This document shows positions 1 through 9,200 of a DNA stretch of 32,498 nucleotides, in pieces. Location: contig NZ_FUWX01000020.1 in assembly GCF_900167275.1 (NCBI RefSeq), positions 1 through 32,498 of the forward strand. Reading direction: 5' to 3'. The stretch's first letter is position 1; every line of letters begins with the position of its first letter. The DNA comes from Cetobacterium ceti (lineage in GTDB: Bacteria > Fusobacteriota > Fusobacteriia > Fusobacteriales > Fusobacteriaceae). The position numbers and the translations under genes were made by a program. A model generated the notes under the pieces. It saw only the letters and a program-made list of their open reading frames with translations. It ran no database searches and was not told where the DNA came from.

Positions 1-245
<245 letters not shown>

Positions 246-328
246 AAATTTTATTTACACCGTTATGTGTTATTGCATAACTAATTATTAACTATCTTAT
301 CTATTCTGTTGTTAATGTCCTTTTATTT

Positions 329-360
329 CTGCCGGCGGTGTGTCCCGCTGACAGAAATAA
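329..360 (-). other. GC-rich inverted repeat at the rRNA transcription start
   Basis: The arms TTTCTG/CAGAAA and, after one mismatch, CAGCGG/CCGCCG enclose a loop of about six bases. The repeat touches the -10 box, and the predicted start point (about 352-353) lies inside its promoter-proximal arm. The leader RNA would therefore begin with the inner GC-rich hairpin. The tract on its far side is AATAAAAGG, so this is not an intrinsic terminator in the leftward direction. It stands out as GC-rich in very AT-rich DNA. A role in leader RNA stability or processing is inference. Confidence 0.6.
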
Positions 361-388
361 TAGTATCATAATATTTAAACTTCGTCAA
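360..388 (-). promoter_or_regulatory. rRNA operon promoter (sigma-70 type)
   Basis: On the minus strand, TTGACG (383-388) and TACTAT (360-365) are separated by exactly 17 bases. The -35 box starts only nine bases after the dacA stop codon. The 16S gene begins about 108 bases downstream of the predicted start point. No second promoter is evident, and I did not find a clear boxA-like antitermination motif in the leader. Confidence 0.85.
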
Positions 389-397
389 TAACTTTTT

Positions 398-1528
398 TTA
401 AATATTTTGAATTTTTTCTTTTATTTTATCTAATAGTGTTTTTTTCGAAATATTATCTTTTACTATAAGTTTATCTTGGAATACTTTTTGCCCATCTTTA
501 TAAACAACATATTTCCCTACAACAGTTCCTGATTTTACAGGAGCTTCTAAAGTTATATCCCTATCTAAATCTATTCTAACATCTGAATTTTTAGTTACTA
601 CTTCAGAGAAATTTTTACTTGGATAAGCTTCTACAAAATTTTTCACTCCATCTTTTACTGGAATATCTATTAAAGATTTTGAAGTATTTGTTATTTCTTT
701 ATTTTTATATTTTTCATGGAATTTGCCCATTAAATCAAGTATTTTATTATCTCTTATTTTTATACTTTTTCCACCTAAAACAACAGTTACTGTTGTTATA
801 TTTTCCTCTGTACTTGCAACTGACATATTAAACCCAGCACGAGTATGGTATCCTGTTTTAATTCCAAATACTCCATAAGTTCCTAATAAATGATTGGTTG
901 ATTTTAAAAATATATCCTCATCACTCCCATAGGCTCTTATATATGTTTCTGGAATTCCTGCAATAGCCATATAATCCTTATATTTTATAGCTTCTAAGGA
1001 TAGTTTATATATCCCCTTAGCAGTTCCTACGTCCATTGGTTTATGTGTCATATGAGTTGGTAATCCAGCTGGAGTATGAAATTCTAAATCATTTTGTAAT
1101 CCTAAACTTTTTGCTTTTTCATTCATCATTTGAACGAAACGCTTAGTGCTTCCACCACCTGCATATTTTGCCATGGCATAAGCTGCATTATTAGCTGATT
1201 TTATTGCAGCAGCTTTCATTAAATCTCTTAAATAGAACTTCTCTCCACTTTTCATTGGAATACTACTTCCACCTGCACTCACTGCTTCCCAATCTATAGG
1301 AACCAAATCATCCATATGAATATTACCCTTATGAACTTCATCTAAAACGACTAGAATATTCATCATTTTCGTAACAGAAGCTAAAGGTAATTCCTTATTA
1401 TCATTATATTCATAGTAAACATTTCCCTTTGAATCTCCTAATATATAGGCCTTATAATCAGGAACTTCTCTTTTTCCAAAGGCAAAAGTTGCCATTAACA
1501 ACATTCCTACAATTACTTTTTTCTTCAT
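398..1528 (-). CDS. dacA: D-alanyl-D-alanine carboxypeptidase, peptidase S11 family (penicillin-binding protein)
   Basis: This low-molecular-weight penicillin-binding protein of 376 residues trims the terminal D-alanine from peptidoglycan stem peptides in the periplasm. A signal peptide covers about residues 1-18. The three active-site motifs of the family are present and in order: SVTK (S51 nucleophile, K54), SAN (111-113) and KTG (224-226). A C-terminal beta-rich domain (about 280-360) matches the PBP5_C type. The tail is lysine-rich and could be a weak membrane-anchoring helix. The ATG has its AGGAG site 13 bases upstream, which is long, but no in-frame start lies closer. A terminator separates it from iscU upstream. 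No terminator separates it from the rRNA promoter downstream. The symbol follows the DacA/DacF group; the exact paralogue is not certain. Confidence 0.93.
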   Translation of the reverse strand: MKKKVIVGMLLMATFAFGKREVPDYKAYILGDSKGNVYYEYNDNKELPLASVTKMMNILVVLDEVHKGNIHMDDLVPIDWEAVSAGGSSIPMKSGEKFYLRDLMKAAAIKSANNAAYAMAKYAGGGSTKRFVQMMNEKAKSLGLQNDLEFHTPAGLPTHMTHKPMDVGTAKGIYKLSLEAIKYKDYMAIAGIPETYIRAYGSDEDIFLKSTNHLLGTYGVFGIKTGYHTRAGFNMSVASTEENITTVTVVLGGKSIKIRDNKILDLMGKFHEKYKNKEITNTSKSLIDIPVKDGVKNFVEAYPSKNFSEVVTKNSDVRIDLDRDITLEAPVKSGTVVGKYVVYKDGQKVFQDKLIVKDNISKKTLLDKIKEKIQNI

Positions 1529-1565
1529 ACTAACATTAACGCTCCTATATTTATTCTCAATAAAA

Positions 1566-1608
1566 AAACTCTCTAGTAATTATATCATAAATAACTACTA
1601 GAGAGTTT
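1566..1608 (-). terminator. Intrinsic terminator after iscU
   Basis: The arms AAACTCTCTAGTA and TACTAGAGAGTTT form a perfect 13-bp stem around a 17-base AT-rich loop. The stem runs into seven T on the minus strand. It sits 13 bases after the iscU stop and before dacA. Confidence 0.9.
1579..1587 (-). promoter_or_regulatory. Candidate extended -10 promoter for dacA inside the terminator loop
   Basis: The minus strand reads TGATATAAT, a perfect -10 hexamer with the TGn extension. No recognisable -35 sits 17 bases upstream, as is usual for extended -10 promoters. It lies in the loop of the iscU terminator and is the best promoter candidate in the short gap before dacA. AT-rich DNA produces such matches by chance. 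Confidence 0.45.
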
Positions 1609-1621
1609 TATATATTAAAAT

Positions 1622-1996
1622 TTATTTATTCTTTTTAGATAAATAATCTTCAATTGCAGCTTTTAAAGCCTCTTCAGCTAAAACTGAACAGTGCATTTTT
1701 ACTGGAGGTAGCCCACCTAAAGCTTCAGCTACTGCTTTATTTGTAATTTCTAAAGCTTCATTGATATTTTTTCCTAATACCATTTCTGTAGAAATTGAAG
1801 ATGTAGCTATTGCAGAAGCACATCCAAATGTTCTAAATTTTACATCTGTTATAATATCATTATCTATTTTTAAGAAAAGTTCCATAATATCCCCACATGA
1901 AGGATTTCCTACTTTTCCATATCCGTCTGGATTTTCTATTGTTCCAACATTTCTAGGATTCATGAAATGTTCCATAACTTTTTCTGAATATTGCAT
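1622..1996 (-). CDS. iscU: Fe-S cluster assembly scaffold, IscU/NifU N-terminal type
   Basis: This 124-residue scaffold holds nascent Fe-S clusters delivered with sulfur from the cysteine desulfurase encoded just upstream. The three conserved cysteines sit in NPSCGD, FGCASAIA and MHCSVLAEEA, and the aspartate next to the first cysteine is present. I chose the ATG at 1996 (protein starting MQYSEKVMEHFMNPRNVG, the usual family start). A GTG at 2005 is in frame but lies only two bases from the AAGGAG site, which instead fits the ATG. The gene follows iscS by 18 bases, so the two are co-transcribed, and a strong terminator ends the unit. No hscA, hscB or fdx genes follow. This is a minimal NifS-NifU-like pair, as in many anaerobes. 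Confidence 0.95.
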   Translation of the reverse strand: MQYSEKVMEHFMNPRNVGTIENPDGYGKVGNPSCGDIMELFLKIDNDIITDVKFRTFGCASAIATSSISTEMVLGKNINEALEITNKAVAEALGGLPPVKMHCSVLAEEALKAAIEDYLSKKNK

Positions 1997-2014
1997 ATAT
2001 GTCACAACTCCTTT

Positions 2015-3181
2015 TTATCTCTCAAATTCATTCCATAATGGTGATAACATTCTTAATTTCTCTATAACTTTAACAACTTGTTCAATTGTATAATCAATCT
2101 CTTCCTTTGTATTAAATCTTCCTAAACTAAATCTAATAGTTCCATGGGCAAACTCAGGAGCTATTCCCATTCCTAGTAAAACATGGGAAGCTTGTAACTC
2201 ATCTGAAGAACATGCAGAACCTGAACTAACAGCAATTCCTAAGTAACTCAAAGATAGAAGAATAGATTCCCCTTCTAAGTATTTAAAAGTTACACTAGAA
2301 GTTCCTGGAAGTCTTTCTACTCCCTTGGCATTAATAACTATTTCAGGAATTTTTTCTAAAAGTTGTTCCTCAAAATAATCTCTTAGCTCTCTTTCTCTTT
2401 TAACTTCTTCATCTAACTCTTCATAGGCTAATTCTAAAGCTTTAGCCATACCAACTACTGCTGGAGTATTTGTTGTTCCTGGTCTAAGTTTTCTCTCTTG
2501 TCCACCACCAGTTATTGTTCTAGCAACTCTAATTCCACTTCTTATATAAAGAGCTCCTATTCCCTTAGGTCCATAAAACTTATGTCCTGAGAATGATAGC
2601 ATATCTATTCCTAACTCCTTAGGAGTAAATTTAATTTTTCCTACAGTTTGTACTCCATCTACATGGAAAACTATTCTATGTTTTTTAGCTATCTCTCCTA
2701 TTAATTTTATAGGTTCAATAGTTCCAACTTCATTATTTGCGTGCATTATAGAAATAAGAATAGTATCTGGTCTTATAGCCTTTTCTAAAGCTTCAATATC
2801 TACAACTCCATTGGTATCAACAGGGATGAAAGATACTTCATATCCATCTTTTTCTAAATCTTTAAATGTATTCTTTATTGCTGGGTGCTCTATTGAGCTT
2901 GTTATTATATGTTTTCCTCTATTTTTATATGCTTTTGCTACACCTCTCACAGCTATGTTATCAGCTTCTGACCCTGATCCTGTGAAAATTATTTCCTCTG
3001 GTTTTACATCAAAAATCTCAGCTATCTTAGCTCTTGAAGCATTAACAGCATTTCCTGTTTCTTTTCCAAATAGGTGCATGCTAAACGCATTTCCATATTC
3101 TTCTGTTAAAAATGGCATCATAACTTCTAATACTCTAGGATCCATTTTTGTAGTTGCGTTATTATCAAGATAAACTCTCAT
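2015..3181 (-). CDS. iscS: Cysteine desulfurase, IscS/NifS class
   Basis: This PLP enzyme of 388 residues converts cysteine to alanine and leaves a persulfide sulfur for Fe-S cluster and thiolated cofactor synthesis. The PLP lysine is in SFSGHK (K201), His99 is in SSIEHP, Asp175 is in HVDGVQT, and the sulfur-accepting cysteine is C324 in SSGSACSSDE on the mobile loop. The SSGSACSS form is the class I (IscS/NifS) signature. A good AAGGAGAGG site precedes the ATG. Its own promoter lies at 3228-3256 and iscU follows directly. NifS is an equally acceptable name, since no nif cluster is visible here. Confidence 0.96.
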   Translation of the reverse strand: MRVYLDNNATTKMDPRVLEVMMPFLTEEYGNAFSMHLFGKETGNAVNASRAKIAEIFDVKPEEIIFTGSGSEADNIAVRGVAKAYKNRGKHIITSSIEHPAIKNTFKDLEKDGYEVSFIPVDTNGVVDIEALEKAIRPDTILISIMHANNEVGTIEPIKLIGEIAKKHRIVFHVDGVQTVGKIKFTPKELGIDMLSFSGHKFYGPKGIGALYIRSGIRVARTITGGGQERKLRPGTTNTPAVVGMAKALELAYEELDEEVKRERELRDYFEEQLLEKIPEIVINAKGVERLPGTSSVTFKYLEGESILLSLSYLGIAVSSGSACSSDELQASHVLLGMGIAPEFAHGTIRFSLGRFNTKEEIDYTIEQVVKVIEKLRMLSPLWNEFER

Positions 3182-3227
3182 ATTTATCCTCTCCTTGAAT
3201 TAATTCCTAGCCTTCATTTACAATATA

Positions 3228-3256
3228 TATATACCATTCTTTATTAAATGTGTCAA
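3228..3256 (-). promoter_or_regulatory. Promoter for iscS-iscU
   Basis: TTGACA (3251-3256) and TATATA (3228-3233) are spaced by exactly 17 bases on the minus strand. The -35 hexamer contains the TGA stop codon of nth (3253-3255), so the promoter is partly built into the end of the upstream gene. No clear operator such as an IscR site was recognised. Confidence 0.85.
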
Positions 3257-3900
3257 GAATTAAAATTCTTTTTATTTCCATAGTTACAAAACTCTTTTAT
3301 CTCGCAAATATCACATTTGGGCCTTCTAGCTATACATATATCCCTTCCTTGTAAAATCAAAAGATGTGAAAAATCTATCCAGTCTTTTTTCGGTACAAAT
3401 TTCATTAACTCTTTTTCTATTTTAATTGGATCTTCTATATTTACAAATCCTATTAGATTACTTAATCTTCTCACATGGGTATCTACTGTTATTCCATCTG
3501 CTAATCCCCAAATCTCTCCTCTAACAACATTAGCAGTCTTTCTTCCTACTCCTGCTAATTTTGTTAACTCCTCCATTGATTTAGGAATATCTCCATTATA
3601 TTTCTCTAAAAGTTGTTCACTGCATAATTTTATATTTTTAGCTTTATTTCTAAAAAAACCTGTACTTCTGACTAGCTCCTCTATTTCTAAAAGAGGCATA
3701 TTGGCAAAATCCTCAGGAGTATTTGCTACTTTAAATAAAGTTTTCGTAACTATATTAACCCTCACATCTGTACACTGGGCTGAAAGAATAACTGCTACTA
3801 AAAGTTCAAATGGGCTATTATAATCTAGGGCACACTTTGGATGGCCGAACTTCTCCCTTAATATTTTCAAAATTTCTATTGCTTTATCTTTTTTAGTCAT
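3253..3900 (-). CDS. nth: Endonuclease III (bifunctional DNA glycosylase / AP lyase)
   Basis: This base-excision-repair enzyme of 215 residues removes oxidised pyrimidines and nicks the abasic site. The helix-hairpin-helix reads LAGVGRKTANVV with catalytic lysine K121, and catalytic aspartate D140 is in VDTHVRR. The C-terminal 4Fe-4S loop has Cys189, 196, 199 and 205 in the classic C-x6-C-x2-C-x5-C spacing. I chose the ATG at 3900, which follows AAGGAGAT by seven bases. The longer in-frame start at 3942 would overlap the upstream gene and lacks family support. The ribosome binding site lies inside the last codons of the upstream PolX-like gene, so translation of the two is probably coupled. 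Confidence 0.95.
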   Translation of the reverse strand: MTKKDKAIEILKILREKFGHPKCALDYNSPFELLVAVILSAQCTDVRVNIVTKTLFKVANTPEDFANMPLLEIEELVRSTGFFRNKAKNIKLCSEQLLEKYNGDIPKSMEELTKLAGVGRKTANVVRGEIWGLADGITVDTHVRRLSNLIGFVNIEDPIKIEKELMKFVPKKDWIDFSHLLILQGRDICIARRPKCDICEIKEFCNYGNKKNFNS

Positions 3901-3904
3901 TTTG

Positions 3905-4360
3905 TTAATCTCCTTGTAAAAGATATCTATTTTGAGGTTCAATATATTCTAAATTAATTTTTGTATATATCTCCCTCTCCTCTTTTATTTTCTCACTTAT
4001 TTTTATTTCCTTTTCTTTATATAATTCCTTTATCTTTTTTATATGAGGTTTTGGTCCCGTTGATTGCCATAATGTAAATATAGCTTTTTCAGGTATCTCT
4101 GGAATTATATGAATTCCTATTCCACTTTTCAATAGAAATTCATATTTATTTATCCTTTTTTCTATTTCTCTATAATTCTCTATTGCTTCTAAGGCCTTTT
4201 TTTTATCTCCAACAGCTAAAAAATCAATATCACCAACATCTTTTTTCTCTCTTCTTAAACTCCCGCTAGGATATACAATATATCCCATACTTTCCATATA
4301 TTCCTTTACTTTTTCATACTCCTTAAAAGCAAATTCTCTTAAAAATCTCTTCTTTTCCAT
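3905..4360 (-). CDS. Small PolX-like nucleotidyltransferase-fold protein (palm domain only)
   Basis: The 151 residues resemble the nucleotidyltransferase part of family X DNA polymerases. There is a GSLRR motif (33-37), a DVGDID motif (41-46) supplying the first two metal-binding aspartates (D44, D46), a region IIPEIPEKAIF (85-95), a STGPKPH segment (100-106) matching the FTGSKEH region of bacterial PolX, and an EYIEPQNR end matching the LPYIPPELRE region. The N-terminal helix-hairpin-helix domain and C-terminal PHP exonuclease domain of bacterial PolX are absent. Where PolX has its third catalytic aspartate (V-D-L-R-V-V-P), this protein has I-G-I-H-I-I-P, with glycine at residue 82. Polymerase activity is therefore doubtful. 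It sits directly before nth, which suggests a DNA-repair link; that is inference. Confidence 0.72.
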   Translation of the reverse strand: MEKKRFLREFAFKEYEKVKEYMESMGYIVYPSGSLRREKKDVGDIDFLAVGDKKKALEAIENYREIEKRINKYEFLLKSGIGIHIIPEIPEKAIFTLWQSTGPKPHIKKIKELYKEKEIKISEKIKEEREIYTKINLEYIEPQNRYLLQGD

Positions 4361-4384
4361 ATTTAATATCTCCCTATATAAAAA

Positions 4385-4402
4385 GCCACGACTAATCGTG
4401 GC
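4385..4402 (-). terminator. Intrinsic terminator overlapping the end of the GNAT gene
   Basis: GCCACG and CGTGGC form a 6-bp GC-rich stem around ATTAGT, followed by TTTTT on the minus strand. The TAG stop codon of the acetyltransferase gene is in the loop, so the last sense codons (for G, H and D) form the ascending arm. It insulates the PolX-like/nth pair from tyrS and the GNAT gene. Confidence 0.82.
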
Positions 4403-4871
4403 CCTTTTCTATTATCTTCATAAAAAGTAAATGTTCTACTCCCTTATATTCCTCTGTTCCATCTGGTATAAATCCAGCCTTTTTAAAAGCACCTTGAGAA
4501 TTTTCATTCTCTTCTAAAATATAAGCTAAAACTAAACTTATTTCAGGGTTTTCAAATTTTAATTCCTCTATACTAGCATTTATAAGTATAGGAGAGTATC
4601 CCCTATGCCTTGCCTTAGGAACTAAGAAAATACTAATAACTCCTATTTCCTCTTGAAGTTCAAACATCACTGTCCCTATAAACTCTTTCCTCATATCTTC
4701 CACTGTATAAAGTTTATAAGTAGGTGAGTTTATTAAAAATCTATACCATTTATTATGTAAATCCCACTGTTTTTCCTTTTCATTTTTACAGTACTTCTCC
4801 ACATAATGTAAATGTAAATTTTCGTAAATTCTAGGAATATCTGTTATAGTTGTTTTTCTTAAAATTATCAC
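4392..4871 (-). CDS. GNAT-family N-acetyltransferase
   Basis: The protein of 159 residues has the acyl-CoA-binding motif of GNAT enzymes: a beta strand ISIFLVP followed by RHRGYS (the R-x-x-G-x-G/A loop with a final Ser) and a helix. It also has the later N-x-x-S-x-x-A-F-x-K-A-G-F element near the C-terminus. The substrate is not evident. The WDLHNKWY region recalls sugar-nucleotide acetyltransferases of the PseH type, but this is a weak resemblance. I chose a GTG start at 4871 (protein starting MIILRKTTITDIP), because AAGGGTGAT lies just upstream. The ATG at 4901 adds ten residues and has no ribosome binding site. The gene follows tyrS by 37 bases and probably shares its transcript. Confidence 0.8.
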   Translation of the reverse strand: MIILRKTTITDIPRIYENLHLHYVEKYCKNEKEKQWDLHNKWYRFLINSPTYKLYTVEDMRKEFIGTVMFELQEEIGVISIFLVPKARHRGYSPILINASIEELKFENPEISLVLAYILEENENSQGAFKKAGFIPDGTEEYKGVEHLLFMKIIEKGHD

Positions 4872-4908
4872 TAATTGATCACCCTTTTTTATGTTTCCCA
4901 TTACTTTT

Positions 4909-6135
4909 TTATTTTAATATTATTCTAGTGTATTTTTTCTTACCTTGTTTTACAAGAACTGAATCTTCATCTCCAAAGATATCTTTAGTTATTACCATTG
5001 CAAAATCTGTAATTTTTTCATCATTTATAGATAATCCATTTTGTTGTACTAATCTTCTTCCTTCACTTTTAGTCTTTAATAACCCTAATTCGCAAAGTAA
5101 ATCCACAACTCCTGTTCCTAACTTATCCTGTGTAATTTCAACTGTTGGAACATTTGTCATATCCCCAGCTCCAGAGAATAGTGCTGCTGCTGCTGCTTCA
5201 GCCTTTTTAGCTTCTTCTTCTCCATGAACTATTTTAGTCACTTCATAAGCTAAGACTTTTTTAGCTTCATTTATAGCTGCTCCCTCAAGAGCTGATAATC
5301 TATTTACCTCTTCCATAGGAAGGAAAGTTAATAGAGCTAATGGTCTTGCTACGTCTGCATCTGGTAAATTTCTCCAATATTGGTAAAACTCATATGGAGA
5401 TGTTTTTTCTGGATCTAGCCATAAAGCTCCCTTAGCTGTTTTACCCATTTTATTTCCTTCACTATTTGTAAGTAAAGTACAAGTCATTGCAAAAGCTGAT
5501 TTTCTCTCTTTCTTTCTTATTAAATCTACCCCTGCAATCATATTAGACCATTGGTCATCTCCACCTAATTCCATTGTACAGTTATATTTTTGATTTAATA
5601 CTAAGAAATCATAAGCTTGCATTAACATATAGTTAAACTCTAAAAATGATAATCCACCATTTTCCATTCTTGATTTAAAACATTCAGCTGATAACATTCT
5701 ATTTACTGAGAATTGAGAACCAATATCTCTTATAAATTCAACATAGTTTAAATCTAGTAACCAATCTCCATTATTAACTAGTATAGCTTTATCATCTGTA
5801 AAATCTATGAATTTTTCCATTTGCTTTTTAATACATGCAACATTATGAGCTATTTTTTCCTGTGTTAACATTTGTCTCATATCAGTTCTTCCACTTGGAT
5901 CTCCTATCATAGCAGTTCCACCACCAATAAGAGCAATTGGTCTATGTCCATGTCTTTGCATATGTGCCATAAACATCATAGCTATAAAGTGTCCCACATG
6001 TAAGCTATCCGCCGTTGGATCAAATCCTATATAAAATGTTACTTTTTCCTTAGATAAAGCTTCTTTTATTTCATCTTCATGTGTTAGTTGTTTTATGTAT
6101 CCACGTTCGTTCAATACATCAAATACGTTAGACAT
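4909..6135 (-). CDS. tyrS: Tyrosyl-tRNA synthetase
   Basis: This class I aminoacyl-tRNA synthetase of 408 residues charges tRNA-Tyr. The HIGH-type motif is HVGH (46-49). The second signature is KMGKT (229-233) in place of KMSKS, a common variant in TyrRS. The tyrosine-binding pocket segments YMLMQAYDF and GGDDQWSN are present. The C-terminal S4-like RNA-binding domain covers about 340-408 (GRRLVQQNG is typical). Length is normal. A GGAGGG site precedes the ATG. No T-box leader is visible in the short upstream gap, only an extended -10 candidate, so tRNA-sensing control of the Gram-positive type is not supported. Confidence 0.97.
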   Translation of the reverse strand: MSNVFDVLNERGYIKQLTHEDEIKEALSKEKVTFYIGFDPTADSLHVGHFIAMMFMAHMQRHGHRPIALIGGGTAMIGDPSGRTDMRQMLTQEKIAHNVACIKKQMEKFIDFTDDKAILVNNGDWLLDLNYVEFIRDIGSQFSVNRMLSAECFKSRMENGGLSFLEFNYMLMQAYDFLVLNQKYNCTMELGGDDQWSNMIAGVDLIRKKERKSAFAMTCTLLTNSEGNKMGKTAKGALWLDPEKTSPYEFYQYWRNLPDADVARPLALLTFLPMEEVNRLSALEGAAINEAKKVLAYEVTKIVHGEEEAKKAEAAAAALFSGAGDMTNVPTVEITQDKLGTGVVDLLCELGLLKTKSEGRRLVQQNGLSINDEKITDFAMVITKDIFGDEDSVLVKQGKKKYTRIILK

Positions 6136-6166
6136 TAAATCCCTCCAATTTTTTCTGTTTTTTCTT

Positions 6167-6175
6167 ATTTTATCA
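6167..6175 (-). promoter_or_regulatory. Candidate extended -10 promoter for tyrS
   Basis: TGATAAAAT on the minus strand is an extended -10 element located just after the efflux-operon terminator and 31 bases before the tyrS ATG. The sequence 17 bases upstream is a poor -35. It is the only plausible promoter in the gap. Confidence 0.45.
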
Positions 6176-6190
6176 CAATTCCAATTAAAA

Positions 6191-6220
6191 AGTAAGGACC
6201 GAAAACTCTCGGTCCTTACT
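6191..6220 (-). terminator. Intrinsic terminator after the RND efflux operon
   Basis: AGTAAGGACCGA and CGGTCCTTACT form an 11-bp or longer perfect stem with a short loop, followed by a T tract (TTTTTAA) on the minus strand. It begins just past the stop codon of the RND pump gene. Confidence 0.93.
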
Positions 6221-6223
6221 AAA

Positions 6224-9200
6224 TTATATATTAGTTCCTATGGAAGAATCATACTTATAATCCTTGAAATCTATCTTATAGAATATTGAATAAATTACAG
6301 GGATTATTCCTAAGGCAAGTACTGTATCTGTTGCTAGACCAAAGATAAGTACAACTGCTAAAGGTTGGAATAATGGACCACCAAAGAAGTATAATGGCAT
6401 TAATCCTGCTAAAGTTGTTGCAACAGTTAAAAATATTGGTCTTAATCTAGATTGACATCCACATACAACTGCATTTTGATCATCTAATCCATCCACTTCT
6501 TTAGCTATGGTCATTTTATCCACCAGAATAATAGCATGGTTTAATACTACCCCAGCAAGGGAAATAATACCAACTATGGCCATAAATCCTAAGTCTGTTC
6601 CTGTTAATAGTAGTCCAATTGCTATTCCTAATAATGATAACGGAATAACAAGCATTATACATAGACCCTTTCTAACAGAGTTAAATTGTCCTATTACAAG
6701 GATGAACATTATCATAAGAGCTAAAGGAACTGAAGCAAATAAAGCTCCTTCATTTTCAGAAGATGTTTTTTCAATTCCAGATAATTTATATTTAACCCCT
6801 GGACCCCACTCTTTTAATTTTGCTTGAATCCAAGGAGTCATTTGATTATTTATACCCTTAGAAGCATATCCATTTTTCAATGCTGCATTTATTTCAACAG
6901 CATAGGAAATATTTCTTGTATAAACAAAGTTTGGACTATATTTTACACTTATATTCGCAATCTGTTTTAAAGGTACAAATTTTCCATTTGGACTCATTAC
7001 TTCCATTCCTTCAAGACCAACTAAGTTATCCTTATAACTATCTGTTCCTCTTAATGTTACTGGAATTGCTGTATTTTGTGGTGGTGCACTGAAATCTTTA
7101 AATACAGTTGCAGGATATCCTTGAAGAGCAAATTGTAATGTTTGTCCTATATTTTGACTTGTAAATCCATATTTTCTAGCTTTATTTTGATCTATATCTA
7201 TATGAACTCTAGGGACATCATTTCCCCAGTTATCACTTATAGCTCTAGTTCCCTCTATTGAAGCTAATTTAGCCTTAACTTCTTGGGAAATTTTCTTTAA
7301 CATAGCTGGATCATTGGAAATAAATTGATATCCTAAGTCTTTTTCTAAGGATACTCCACTTCCCATACCTTTACTTACTATATCAATATCTGGATATTTT
7401 TTCTCCATATATTGGTTTACTTCAGAAGATATTTTATTTCTAAGTTTATAATCTGTTAAATTATACATAGTGTATGAATACTCTGGTAATCTAGCCTCAG
7501 GAGTATATCCTGTACTATATTTTGGAGCCCCTCCTCCTATAAAGGATCCCCAACTAATAACACCAGGATTTTTATAACGTTTTGTTGTTCCACCTGTTGT
7601 TATCCAATCCCAAAGTGTTGGAGATAATGGCTCTTGAGGTCCAGTAGCATAATTTTTTCTTATAAAGTTACTTAAATCCATTGTAACTTCTTTAGTCTTT
7701 TCTATACTAGTTCCCTTTGGCATTCTTATATATGTCGACATTACAGGGTCAGTTGACTCTGGCATAAAGTTTCCCGGTATAAATGTAAATAACCATAATC
7801 CAAATATAAATGATACTATGGTAATTACTATTGAAGTTTTCTTATATTTCAACATTTTAATTAATGTTTTTCTATAAATTAAATAAGGCTTACTATCTAA
7901 ATTAAGTTCATCTCCCTTTTTAACTTTTAAGAAATCATAACATAATAAAGGAATAAATGTTTGGTTTATTAACCACGATCCCATAAGAGCTAATAATACA
8001 ACTATTGTAAGTGGTCCAACAAATTGTCCCATATCCTGTTTATTTAAAATAATAGGAGAAAAAGCTGTAATTGTAGTTAATGAACTTACTAATAATGGTA
8101 TAGCTAGGGTTTTAGAGGACTCAATACAAGCATCCATTCTACTCTTTCCATTTTGCATAAGAACCATTATATTTTCAGACATTACAACGGCATTATCTAC
8201 TAACATTCCCAGGGCTATAATAAGTCCTGCCAGAGTAATCTGGTTAATCCCATAACCCATATAATATAATCCTATTAAAGTAAAAGCTATTGATGTTGGT
8301 GTTAAGGCAGCAACTATAATCCCTGATCTAAGACCTAAGAACACTAACATTACCACAATAATTGTTCCTATAGCTTGGAATAGGTTTACTATAAATGCAC
8401 TTACCTTATCTTGAACTAAATCTGGCTGATAATAAATAGTTCCTATCTCTAATCCAACTGGAAGTTTTGCTTTATACTCCTTCATAACCTTTTTAATTCC
8501 AGCACTCATTTTTAAAATATCTTGACCTGATGAAAGGGCTACACCTAATGTAATAGCAGGTTCGCCATCATAATAAACCATATATGAAGATGGGTCTTGA
8601 TATCCCTTGTATACATTTGCAATCTCTTTTAAATAAATGCTTTTAGTTCCTTTACTATTGGCTATAACTGTATTTTTTATTTGATCTATATTTTTAAAGT
8701 TTCCACTTGGAATTAAAAATAATCTAGATCCATTATTTACTACATCTCCACTTGGAATAATAACATTTAAGCTATTTAAAGATTGAACTAAATTTTCCAT
8801 TGTAATTCCTGAGTTAGCTAATCTTTTATTATCAATTTTTACATAGATAACAGGTTTTTGTACTCCGCTAATATCTATTCTTCCTATTTCTGGAACTGAA
8901 AAAAGTAAAGTTTCCTTTAAGTTTTCAGCTACCTTATATAGGTTATCATAGGAGTACCCATCTCCACTTATTGTCATAAGAGTTCCGTATACATCTCCGA
9001 AGAATGTATTTATCATAGGTTTTTGTACTCCCTGTGGAAGTGTAGGAATAACAAAAGTATTTATCCTATCTCTTAACTCTTGCCAAACAGGTTTTAAATC
9101 TCTATATTCTGATTTTATATTAACATAAACATTTGACACTCCATCTAAGTTTTTAGAATTTACATAATCTAGAGAATCCATACTTTGAACTTGATCTGCA

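Noticed and set aside
3317-3823. Open frame of 168 codons on the plus strand opposite nth
   Set aside because: It is antisense to a fully supported nth gene, has no ribosome binding site, and its composition mirrors the opposite frame.
4850-5227. Open frame of 125 codons on the plus strand
   Set aside because: It is antisense to tyrS and the GNAT gene, with no start signal or recognisable protein.
6136-6190. T-box riboswitch before tyrS
   Set aside because: The gap is too short and lacks the T-box sequence and antiterminator.
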